This document shows, piece by piece, positions 18,427-26,323 of a stretch of 64,000 nt of DNA. The position numbers were made by a program, and so were the translations under genes. How positions within the stretch are numbered: position 1 is the first letter of the stretch; each line of letters starts with the position of its first letter. The stretch spans positions 1 through 64,000 of the forward strand of contig CAWFFB010000030.1 in NCBI GenBank assembly GCA_963814975.1, given 5' to 3'. The notes under the pieces are model-generated. The model made no database searches. It was not told the DNA's origin and saw nothing but the letters and a program-made list of their open reading frames with translations. This DNA is from CAVUXJ01 sp963814975. Its GTDB lineage: Bacteria; Acidobacteriota; Vicinamibacteria; Vicinamibacterales; CAVVIG01.

Positions 18427-20879
18427 CGGCGCGTTCCCATCAGAAGAGCCGGCAGTACCAGCACGGATGCGGCCGCAAGCGTCAAGACGCTGACCGCCGA
18501 GACGGTGCCGATGGAGCGAAGGGGCGGATATGAAGAGTTGAGCAGCGTGCCGTAGCCGAGGAACGTGATCGCGGCGGCCACGAGAATGACCGGTGCGAGC
18601 TCCGACACCGCGCGCGCCGCATCGGCACGCTCTTGAAAGCGGTGCACGAGATGGATTCCGTAGTCGACCCCGACGCCGATGAAGGTGACAACGGCAAAGA
18701 GCGCGAACAGATCGAGCTCGACGCGCGCCAGCGCGAGGAGGCCGGCCGCCCACACCAGACCGAGCACTGTGGGCGCCAGCGCGTAGAGGGACAGGCGCCA
18801 CTGACGGAAGGCGAGCCCAACCAGCGCCACGACGATGAGGGTGCCAATGACGAGCCCCTTCAGAAACTGGGGCAGGAATCGCCGGCCCAGCTCCCGGTTG
18901 ACGAGCGGGAGGCCGGTCAGCGTCTGAGACGGGTCGACGCGTGCGACCAGCCGCTCGAGCGAGTCGACCTGCCCGGAATCGGCCGAAAAGACATACGTGG
19001 CGGCGAGCCATCGCTCCCCGTCGCGAACCACGAATCGGCGCGCCAGATCACCCAGACCGTTGGCTTCGTACCCCTCGTAGGTCAGCCGGTCGTCCGCGTC
19101 CAGCAGCCGCGGCAGTCGATCCGAGAACGGCTGGAACGAACCTGGCCGGAAGCCGGACGCTTCAGCGGCGCGCTCGAGAGACGCCCGGACCGCGTCGGGC
19201 GAGATGTGGGCGCCGCGGATGCGGGCGGCCGTTTGTTCCTGCGTGGCTTGCGACGGCAGCAGCCGTGTCGGCGACTGCAGGCCCACCCCAGGCAGTTCGC
19301 TCGAGATCGCGGCCGTGAGCTTCTCGTTGGTCTGCAGCAGCGCCTCGAGGTCGGTGTTCCCGGCGAGCACGACGTACACCTCGCTGGGCAGACCGAACAT
19401 CGGCGCGATCCGCTCCTCGAGCCGCGCGGCGCCGGTGACCGAGCGCAGTCGATCGAGCGTGGGGTTGACCTGCAGGCCGGTGGCGGCGACGCCCAGCACG
19501 CCGGTGATCAGCGCGGCCGTGCCAAGCACCCGCGTACGCCGGCGGGCGATCCATGCGGCCAGCGCTGGCATCGTGAGCCGGCGGCGGGAACCAGCGGCGG
19601 GCGTGTGCGGCAGCAGCGCCGGCACGAGCACCAACGTCAGGATCCCGCAGATGATCATCGCGTGCCCGATCAACAGGCCGAGTTGTTGGAGGCTGGGGAA
19701 GTCGACAAACGTGAGACCGTAAAAGGTCGCCGCCGTCGTCCACATGCCGAGAAGCATGCTCGAGGATGGCCCGGCTATGGCCTGGACCATCCCGTCAGCC
19801 GGCGTCAGATCATCCACTGCCAGGCGGTGGGCGACATACAGCAGCACCACTCCGTCGATCCCGAGGCCGAAGAGCATCGCGGCAGAGCCCGCCGCCGCGG
19901 CCGACAGCGTGGCGCCGGTGAACCCCAGAATGCCGAGTACGACCAGCAGTGACAGCGCTGATGGCAGCGCGCCGACCAGGACGAGCCACAGGCTGCGAAA
20001 CGTGAAGAAGAGCAGCGGGAGGATCAGCGCGAGCGAGCCGATCGTGTTGAAGATGCTTTCGCGGCGCACGACGGCTTCGGTCTCGACGGCAATGCGGTGG
20101 CCTCCCGCGAACTCGACCTGGAGGGGTGGCAGCCGCTCGTCGAGATCGGCCGCACGCGACTCCTCACCTCCGTCGACGGCAGCGCCGATTGCCTGGAGGC
20201 GAGCGTCGAGCGCATGAGAGAACCTGGTGTCGAAGGGCGGCCGGGCCGGCTGTGCGATCACCAGACGGCTGCGACCGTCGTCGCTGAGGTAGCCTCGCCT
20301 GGCGACGTTGGCACCGAGCCCCGGCGCGGTCGATCCGAGCGCGTCGCTGACAATCTCGGTCAGGCCGAGCGGATCGTGGCGGACCAGTTCGGCTATCTGC
20401 GAGGACGGCAGTGCCAGCAGCTCGCGACGGGACGCGACGGCGGCAGCGATCCCGGTGGCGCTCAGGCGTTCCAGGGCCGCGTCGAGCGGCTTGCCGACTA
20501 GCAGGAGCAGCTCCCGATCCTGGAGCCACGAGAAGTTGCGCGTGCCGTCGGCGACGCCCGCATCGACCTGCGTTACCTCCGGGGCCTGCCGCAGCCGGTG
20601 GACCCAGTCGTCGATCTCCTCGGCATACTCCGCCACCGCATGATTCGCAGGGGCTGTGAAGACGACGTACAAGTGGTCGACGCTGCCGAAGCTGCTGAGG
20701 TACTGCCGGAAGCCAGGGATGACACGTCCATCGCGGGGAAGCAGCGACAGCACGTCGGCGTCGAATTCGACGCGGCGCGCGCCGGCTGCCGACAGGCCGA
20801 GCACGACCACCAAAAGAGCGATGATGAGCGTGCGGCGCCGGTACGCGGTAGCGACGACCACCGTTACGAGGGAGGCCAA
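18423..20879 (-). CDS. MMPL/RND-family lipid exporter
   Basis: An ~818-aa inner-membrane exporter with two RND halves. An N-terminal helix (TLIIALLVVVLGLSAAGARRVEF) and a periplasmic loop are followed by a five-helix block (IGSLALILPLLFFTFRSLWLVLVGALPSAL, GITGATLS-type core and VLLYVAHRL). A second periplasmic loop comes next, then a second block (IGTLIVVALVGLAFRQWRLSLYALAPTVLG, ALFAVVTFIGVGVDYGIHLVHRF, containing the conserved GVDYGIH). The start is uncertain: TTG at 20879, GTG at 20861 or an ATG at 20942 that would overlap the divergent radical SAM gene. Predicted to move the lipid or pigment across the inner membrane with the LolA-like protein. Confidence 0.85.
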   Translation of the reverse strand: MASLVTVVVATAYRRRTLIIALLVVVLGLSAAGARRVEFDADVLSLLPRDGRVIPGFRQYLSSFGSVDHLYVVFTAPANHAVAEYAEEIDDWVHRLRQAPEVTQVDAGVADGTRNFSWLQDRELLLLVGKPLDAALERLSATGIAAAVASRRELLALPSSQIAELVRHDPLGLTEIVSDALGSTAPGLGANVARRGYLSDDGRSRLVIAQPARPPFDTRFSHALDARLQAIGAAVDGGEESRAADLDERLPPLQVEFAGGHRIAVETEAVVRRESIFNTIGSLALILPLLFFTFRSLWLVLVGALPSALSLLVVLGILGFTGATLSAAAAGSAAMLFGLGIDGVVLLYVAHRLAVDDLTPADGMVQAIAGPSSSMLLGMWTTAATFYGLTFVDFPSLQQLGLLIGHAMIICGILTLVLVPALLPHTPAAGSRRRLTMPALAAWIARRRTRVLGTAALITGVLGVAATGLQVNPTLDRLRSVTGAARLEERIAPMFGLPSEVYVVLAGNTDLEALLQTNEKLTAAISSELPGVGLQSPTRLLPSQATQEQTAARIRGAHISPDAVRASLERAAEASGFRPGSFQPFSDRLPRLLDADDRLTYEGYEANGLGDLARRFVVRDGERWLAATYVFSADSGQVDSLERLVARVDPSQTLTGLPLVNRELGRRFLPQFLKGLVIGTLIVVALVGLAFRQWRLSLYALAPTVLGLVWAAGLLALARVELDLFALFAVVTFIGVGVDYGIHLVHRFQERADAARAVSELAPVILVAAAITFLGYGTLLNSSYPPLRSIGTVSAVSVLTLAAASVLVLPALLMGTRR

Positions 20880-20940
20880 CGATGACAGCAGGGAAGGCAG
20901 TATAGCACCTGCATCTCGTGTTACCCTCCGTGCCCGCGCC

Positions 20941-22302
20941 ATGAACATCCTGCTGTTGCGTCCCGTTCCGAGTAACGAGCGGTTCGGCTTGGGTCCCTTC
21001 TTTCGCATCGAGCCGCTTGGCATGGAGTACATCGCCGCGGCACTCGAAGCCGGCGGCCATCGCGTCACGCTCGCCGATCTCCGCTTCAGTCGATCGCTCG
21101 AGCGCCAGATTCGCGAGACGCGGCCCACGCTTGTCGGCATCGCCGCGATGCACGCGCTCGAAACCGACGACGTGCTGACCGTGGCCGCACAGGTCCGCGC
21201 GCTCTCGCCGGACGTGCCCATTGTTGTTGGCGGACACACGGCGGCCGCGTATCCAGGTCCATTTCTGTCGCGCGACGTATCCGCGGTCGTGGTCGACGAC
21301 GGTGAGAAGGTGATGCCTCGACTGTGCGCGGCACTCGAACGGAGGCAGCCGTTGACGACGGTACCGGGGCTCGCGCTGCCTGACGGCGAGGGCGGAGAGA
21401 CCCGCACGCCCGGCGAGGCCGGCGACTTTGCGCTTGACACGGTGCCCTTGCCTGCGAGGCAGCACGTGGCCGCGTGGCGCCGCCATTACGCGTGCCTCGC
21501 CCATCGTCCCGTCTGGCTGGTCGAGACGGCGAGGGGCTGTCCGTTCCGCTGTTCGTTCTGTTCAATCTGGCAGCTGCACGCCCGTTCGGTGCGCGAACGG
21601 TCGATTGACGCCGTCTGCCGCGACTTCGCTTCCGTCGGTGATCACATCTTCGTCGCCGACGATCTGTTCTGGCACCATCCGTCCAGGAGCCTCGCACTGG
21701 CGCATGAGCTCAGGCGCCGCGGAGTCCGCAAACGGTGGATACTCGTACAGAGCCGCGTCGATCTGGTCGCCCGCCATCCCGATCTCCTCGAGGCGTGGCG
21801 GCCGCTGGCACGCGAGTTCGATGTCTTCTTCGGTCTGGAGGCGGCCACCAACGAGGGGCTGATCGGCCTCAACAAGGACGCCACGGTCGATCAGACCGCG
21901 CTCGGGATCGAGGTGGCGCGGGGACTGGACTACGGCGTGACCGGCAACTTCGTGATCGATCCGGCATGGGACGAGGGCGATTTCGAGCGTCTGTGGACGT
22001 TCGTCGAACGTCATCATCTTCATCAGGCGGGATTCACGATTCTGACGCCGCTACCCGGCACGGCGTACTTCGACCAGATGCGTCCGCGGGTGCGGGCTCG
22101 ACGCTGGTCGCACTTCGACATGCACCATGCGCTCTGGGAACCGTCGCTCGGCGCTCCCCGGTTCTTCGAGCTGTACTGCGAGACCTGGCGCCGTTCGGTG
22201 TTGAACCTGCGCGGGCGGAAGACCCTCTGGCAGTGGATGCGCGAGGTCGATCCGCGGAATGCCCTGTTCCTATCCGCGCTCTGCGACGGACGCAGCGCAT
22301 GA
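20941..22302 (+). CDS. Cobalamin-binding radical SAM enzyme (B12 domain + radical SAM)
   Basis: A 453-aa class B radical SAM protein. Residues ~1-170 form a Rossmann-like cobalamin-binding domain: MNILLLRPVPSNERFG, LGMEYIAAALEAGGHRV and VPIVVGGHTAAAYP. The radical SAM core follows with RGCPFRCSFCSIW (C-x3-C-x2-C), IFVADDLFW and the late PLPGTAYFDQM typical of this class. Relatives include hopanoid C-3 methylase/HpnJ-type enzymes and BchE-like cyclases, so methylation or rearrangement of a lipid is plausible. It runs divergently from the exporter with almost no spacer and ends just before a strong hairpin. Radical SAM enzymes are not standard members of aryl polyene clusters. Confidence 0.85.
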   Translation: MNILLLRPVPSNERFGLGPFFRIEPLGMEYIAAALEAGGHRVTLADLRFSRSLERQIRETRPTLVGIAAMHALETDDVLTVAAQVRALSPDVPIVVGGHTAAAYPGPFLSRDVSAVVVDDGEKVMPRLCAALERRQPLTTVPGLALPDGEGGETRTPGEAGDFALDTVPLPARQHVAAWRRHYACLAHRPVWLVETARGCPFRCSFCSIWQLHARSVRERSIDAVCRDFASVGDHIFVADDLFWHHPSRSLALAHELRRRGVRKRWILVQSRVDLVARHPDLLEAWRPLAREFDVFFGLEAATNEGLIGLNKDATVDQTALGIEVARGLDYGVTGNFVIDPAWDEGDFERLWTFVERHHLHQAGFTILTPLPGTAYFDQMRPRVRARRWSHFDMHHALWEPSLGAPRFFELYCETWRRSVLNLRGRKTLWQWMREVDPRNALFLSALCDGRSA

Positions 22303-22365
22303 TGAAGCCCGCGCACTACCTGGCGGAGCACGATCTGACGCCGACAGCGGAGTCGATCGCGGCTA

Positions 22366-22425
22366 AGGGCCCGCGAAGGAATAAGGTTGCCACAACGTAA
22401 CCTTATTTATTCCTTCGCGGGCCCT
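22366..22425. terminator. Long GC-rich hairpin between convergent genes
   Basis: Left arm 22366-22388 (AGGGCCCGCGAAGGAATAAG, then GTT) pairs with right arm 22399-22425, which is its reverse complement apart from four extra bases (ATAA duplicated). A 10-base loop, GCCACAACGT, separates them. The right arm contains the stop codon of the LolA-like gene on the minus strand. The position between the 3' ends of two convergent genes fits a bidirectional terminator, although its AT tract lies inside the stem rather than after it. Confidence 0.7.
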
Positions 22426-23137
22426 AGGGTTTTGATGCCGGCGCGGGCAGGGGGGCAGTGGTGAACACCCCGGGATCGAGGGGTGCGTTGGACACCACGT
22501 CCTCGAGCACCATCAGCTTGGTATCGCCGTTCGGAAAGGTCATCCGCATGGCGGCCAGCAGCAGGGATGTCTGGTCGAGCCACAGCTCGAGCCGGCTGAG
22601 CCCCTCGCGAATCTGCTTCCGCCGCGGCACCATCGTCAACCGATAGGTGCGCGGACGATCCTCCGCCTTTTCACTCACGATGTCGAAGCTGTCGCGCAGC
22701 TCGTCCGGGCTGCTGTCGACGAAATACTTCTGGATCCGCCGGTTCGCGGCGACGATGTTGGTAACGTCGCGGATGTGGCGTCCCGGCCAGGAGACGATGA
22801 GGCGATCGCCGTCGATCAATACATCGCGCGGCTCCGGCTGGTGGTAGTGAAGCACCACCTTCGACGGACGTTCGACGGCCACCACGCCGCTGGCGACCAG
22901 CGGGCGCGTGAGCATTGAAGAGGTCGTTGTCTCCGTGAACCGTGCGGTCAGCGTCTTGAATGTCGCGTTGATCTCCGCCCCGCGACGATAGAGGGCATCG
23001 AAGGACTCATCGCCGGCTGGCTTCTGTTCCGCGGTGAGGATCGCCGCCGCAGCGACCACCATGACGGCCGAGGTGGCGGCCCATCGCGGCCGCCATCGCG
23101 GCCGGGCCGATCGCCGCGCGGCCGTGTGACGCCTCAT
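22424..23137 (-). CDS. LolA-like outer-membrane lipoprotein/lipid carrier
   Basis: A 237-aa exported protein. An Arg-rich N-terminus is followed by the hydrophobic signal AATSAVMVVAAAAILTAEQ. The mature part shows the LolA/LolB half-barrel pattern: FKTLTARFTETTTSSML, GVVAVERPSKVVLHYHQPEP, DRLIVSWPGRHI, then RLTMVPRRKQIREGLSRLELWLD. It probably shuttles a hydrophobic product across the periplasm. LolA-type carriers are standard partners of the MMPL exporter in aryl polyene clusters. It starts only 6 bp from the start of the divergent ketosynthase-like gene. Confidence 0.8.
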   Translation of the reverse strand: MRRHTAARRSARPRWRPRWAATSAVMVVAAAAILTAEQKPAGDESFDALYRRGAEINATFKTLTARFTETTTSSMLTRPLVASGVVAVERPSKVVLHYHQPEPRDVLIDGDRLIVSWPGRHIRDVTNIVAANRRIQKYFVDSSPDELRDSFDIVSEKAEDRPRTYRLTMVPRRKQIREGLSRLELWLDQTSLLLAAMRMTFPNGDTKLMVLEDVVSNAPLDPGVFTTAPLPAPASKP

Positions 23138-23143
23138 CCGCCC

Positions 23144-24373
23144 ATGGTAACGTACGCGTCCGTGCAGTCCCCCGTCAGCGTATCCGGTGTCGGCGTCGTC
23201 TCCGCTTTCGGCACGACACACGCCGCCTTCGTGAGCGCACTTCTCGAGGGGCGCAGCGCCATTGCGCCGATCGTCGGTTTCGACACGGACGGCTGCCGGA
23301 CGCGGATCGCCGCCCAGGCGTCCGGCTTCGAGCCCACCGAGTGGATCTCACCGATGAAGCTGCGGCGGCTTGACCGAACCGGGGTCTACGCCGTCGCGGT
23401 CACGCGTCTGGCGTTCGACGACGGGGAACGGGCGCAGCCGCCCGATGGCGACGATCAGTCCGGTGTGGTTCTCGGGACCTGGACAGCTGGGGGACAGTCG
23501 ACGCAGCAGTACCTGTCGGCGCTCTTCGGCGGCGGTCCGGCCAGCGCGCCGGCGCTGCTGTTCGAGAGCACCGTGGGGAACGCGGCAGCCAGCCTGTCGG
23601 GTCTGGAATTCAAGCTGCGAGGTCCGAACATCACGGTCAGCCACAAGGAAGCGTCGGGTCTCGCCGCGATTGTCGCCGGGGTCGAGCTCCTCCGTGCCGA
23701 GCGTGTCGCGAATCTGATCGCAGGCGGCGTCGACGCCGTCTACGAGACGTTTTTCAAAGCGCACGATCGCTTCAAGGTCATGTCGGTCGAACCGTCATTC
23801 TCGCGTCGCCTCGCGCCGTTCGATGTGGAGCGGGCCGGCTTCGTCCTCGGCGAGGGTGGCTTCGGTCTGTGGCTCCAGCGGGATGGTGGAGCGGTGTCCC
23901 GGCACGGGCAGATACTCGGGACGGCCGCGGCCGGTGCCGCGGTGCCATTGAACGCCTGGCCCGACAAGCCGCACGCGCTCGCGCGCACGATGACGCTTGC
24001 GCTGGATGATGCCGGATTGACGGCGTCCGATGTCGACGTGGTCTACGCGTCCGCCAATGCCACGCGAGCGCTCGACGCGGCCGAGGCGGCTGCGCTGCGC
24101 ACGCTCTTTTCCGGATCGCGCACGGTTGTCACGTCGGTGAAGGGTGCGCTCGGTGAGTCCGGCGCATCGGGCGCCGCGTCGTGTGCTGCGGCCTTGCTGT
24201 GCGGGCGTGCAGGGTGGGTCCCGCCGATTGCGGGTCTCGAGACTCCCGATCCCGCCGCGGCGGGGCTGCGCCTGGCGTCAGCCCCGGTCGCGGCACCGGG
24301 GCCGATCGTTCTCGTCAACAGCTTCGCCAGCGGAGGCGCCCTGTTCAGCGTGGTGCTGAGGGTCGCGAGCTAG
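23144..24373 (+). CDS. Chain-length-factor-like ketosynthase homologue lacking the catalytic triad
   Basis: A ~409-aa thiolase-fold protein that aligns by eye with FabF/type II KS along its length (VSVSGVGVVSAFGTTHAAF, AGVELLRAERVANLIAGGVDA, FDVERAGFVLGEGGFGLWL, NSFASGGALFSVVL). The catalytic residues are gone: the ACSSS site reads SHKEASG, the HGTGT motif reads YASANATRALD, and the second His segment reads SVKGALGESGASGA. This pattern is that of a KS-beta/chain length factor, which forms a heterodimer with an active KS. The active partner is very likely the gene at 30459-31673. The ATG at 23144 is preferred; a GTG at 23126 is an alternative. It resembles the ApeC role in aryl polyene systems. 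Confidence 0.8.
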   Translation: MVTYASVQSPVSVSGVGVVSAFGTTHAAFVSALLEGRSAIAPIVGFDTDGCRTRIAAQASGFEPTEWISPMKLRRLDRTGVYAVAVTRLAFDDGERAQPPDGDDQSGVVLGTWTAGGQSTQQYLSALFGGGPASAPALLFESTVGNAAASLSGLEFKLRGPNITVSHKEASGLAAIVAGVELLRAERVANLIAGGVDAVYETFFKAHDRFKVMSVEPSFSRRLAPFDVERAGFVLGEGGFGLWLQRDGGAVSRHGQILGTAAAGAAVPLNAWPDKPHALARTMTLALDDAGLTASDVDVVYASANATRALDAAEAAALRTLFSGSRTVVTSVKGALGESGASGAASCAAALLCGRAGWVPPIAGLETPDPAAAGLRLASAPVAAPGPIVLVNSFASGGALFSVVLRVAS

Positions 24374-24387
24374 ACGCTGACGCGAAC

Positions 24388-25153
24388 GTGCTGACCGTGA
24401 CTCCAACCGAGTTTTCCCTCAGCGGCCGTGTCGCCGTCGTCACCGGCGGCTCCCGCGGCATCGGCGCCGGCATCGTCGAACTGCTGGCGGAGCGTGGCGC
24501 CGCCGTCGGCTTCACCTTTCACCGGCAGGAGGCGCCGGCGCGTGCGCTCGAGGCTTCGATTCGCGAGCACGGCGGGCGCGGGCTGGCAGTACCGTGTGAC
24601 GTTGCGGACGACGTGTCGGTGGGCGAATTCTTTGCCGCGATCGCGGCCGAGCTCGGACCGGTGGACATTCTGGTGAACAACGCGGGCATTGCGCCGCGAC
24701 GTTCACGTGGCATTTCTCGACCCCGCGCGATGGGACAGCGTGCTCGACGTGAACCTGCGCGCCGCATACAGCTGTGTCCGGGCGGTCGTTCGCGGAATGC
24801 TGCTGCGCCGGTGGGGGCGGATCCTCAACATCTCGTCGCCGAGCGCGCGAATGCCGCTGCCGGGCCAGACGGCCTATGCTGCCTCCAAGGCCGGGCTCGA
24901 GGGATTCACCCGTGCGCTATCGCGGGATCTGGCGCCGAAGGGAATTCTCGTGAACGCGGTGTCGCCGGGGCTGATCGAGACCGATATGCTGAATGGCATG
25001 ACCCCCGAGGCGCGGTCTGCGCTCATCTCGGCCGTTCCGCTCGGTCGGACCGGTCGCCCACGGGAGGTGGCCTCCATGGTCGCGTTCCTGGCGTCGGATG
25101 CGGCGAGCTACATCACCGGCCAGGTGATCGGCGTCGATGGTGGGCTGCTGTAA
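24388..25153 (+). CDS. FabG-like 3-oxoacyl-ACP reductase (one frameshift)
   Basis: A ~254-aa short-chain dehydrogenase that reduces 3-oxoacyl-ACP with NADPH. It has SLSGRVAVVTGGSRGIGAG (nucleotide binding), DILVNNAGIA, the catalytic NISSPSARMPLPGQTAYAASKAG (Ser, Tyr-x3-Lys) and the C-terminal YITGQVIGVDGGLL characteristic of FabG. One inserted C near 24696 breaks the frame; removing it restores AGIARDVHVAFLD. The start is a GTG at 24388 (or 24397), 14 bp after the CLF-like gene. It supplies the KR step of the polyene/fatty chain cycle. Confidence 0.85.
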
Positions 25154-25167
25154 CATGGAAACGAGCG

Positions 25168-25443
25168 ATGACGGAAACGGCTGATCCGCTGAAGGTTCAG
25201 ATCAAGCAGGGCATCGTCCGCAGTCTTCGGCTTCCCCTCGCGTGGGAGGAAATCGGCGATGCGACCCCATTGTTCGATGGTGGCCTCGGCCTTGATTCGA
25301 TCGACGTGCTGGAACTGGTGCTGGAGATTGAGCGTTCGTTCGGCGTCGCGATCGGAGACGAGCAGGTCGGGATGAAGGTGTTGCGTTCGGTCGATACGAT
25401 CGCCGAGTACATCAGAGCGCAGGGCAGCAAAGAGCCCGCATGA
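25168..25443 (+). CDS. Acyl carrier protein
   Basis: A 91-aa acidic four-helix carrier. The phosphopantetheine site is GLGLDSIDVLELV with Ser44. The flanking LFDGGLGLDSIDVLELVLEIERSF pattern matches ACPs of aryl polyene and type II PKS clusters. It lies 14 bp after the reductase, and its stop overlaps the ATG of the deacetylase (ATGA). It probably carries the growing chain for the KS/CLF pair. Confidence 0.9.
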   Translation: MTETADPLKVQIKQGIVRSLRLPLAWEEIGDATPLFDGGLGLDSIDVLELVLEIERSFGVAIGDEQVGMKVLRSVDTIAEYIRAQGSKEPA

Positions 25444-26323
25444 GGGCGGCCCCCTCGCTGTCGCCGCCTCTCATCGGGTCGGGCGACCCACACAACGCGT
25501 TCACCGTCGATCTTGAAGAGTGGTTCCACGTGTGCGGCGTCGAGGCGCTGCGATTCGAGCGATGGGCAGCGCTGCCTTCGCGCGTCGAGCCGACCACGAG
25601 GTGGCTGCTCGACATGCTCGATCGGGCCGACGTGCGCGCCACCTTCTTCGTCGTCGGCTGGGTCGCCGAGCGGTTTCCGCGTCTCGTTGAAGCGGTGCGG
25701 GACGCGGGTCACGAGATCGGGTCGCACGGCCATGCGCACCGGCGGGTGTACGAGCTCGACGGTGAGGCGTTCAGGCGCGACGTTCAAGCAAGTGTCCGGG
25801 CTTTGAAGACCGCGGGGGTCGAGGATGTGTCGATGTTCAGGGCGCCCGAATGGTCCGTGAACAACCGTTCGCTCTGGGCGCTCGACGTGCTCGTCGAGGA
25901 GGGGTTTCGTCTCGACGCGAGCATGGCTCCGTTGGCGATGGTGGGATCGCGGCAGCTTTCCGCGGCATCCGCACCTGCGCCAGACCGGCGCGGGGCCGAT
26001 CGTCGAGGTGCCGCCACTCGTGGCCGATCGGTTCGGACAGGTGATGCCCCTTGGCTGGGGCTGGGGACTGCGCATGAGCTCGCCACGCCGGGTGCTGAGC
26101 GCGATCGAACGGCTGAACCATCGCGGTCAGCCCGCGGTGCTCACGGTGCACCCATGGGAAATCGATCACGAGCCGCCACGCGTGCGCCTGCCTGCCCGCC
26201 TCCACTTCGCCCACTATTTCCGCATCTGGCGGGATTTGCCGACCGGCTTCGCGCCATCCTTTCCGGCGGCTCCTTTCGGTCCCATCGGTCGAATCGTGCC
26301 GACTGGCGTCGGCCGGCGCGTGA
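25440..26323 (+). CDS. Polysaccharide deacetylase-like protein (several frameshifts)
   Basis: A ~290-aa NodB-fold protein of the type linked to exosortase/EPS loci. It opens with FTVDLEEWFHVCGVEAL (catalytic Asp region), has VRATFFVVGWVAERFP, the metal motif GHEIGSHGHAHRRVY (His-x3-His) and the late RAPEWSVNNRSLWALDVL and TVHPWEIDHEPPR. Frame changes near 25950, 26230 and 26275 must be corrected to read through HYFRI, AGFADRLRAILSGGSF and a short tail ending at the TGA at 26321-26323. That stop overlaps the GTG of the next gene (GTGA). It starts 4 bp inside the ACP gene. Its role could be removal of an N- or O-acyl group from a sugar on the lipid. Confidence 0.75.

Noticed and set aside
20943..21440. 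Upstream extension of the MMPL exporter frame
   Set aside because: It overlaps the well-supported cobalamin radical SAM gene and has no membrane or export character; the real start lies near 20861-20942.
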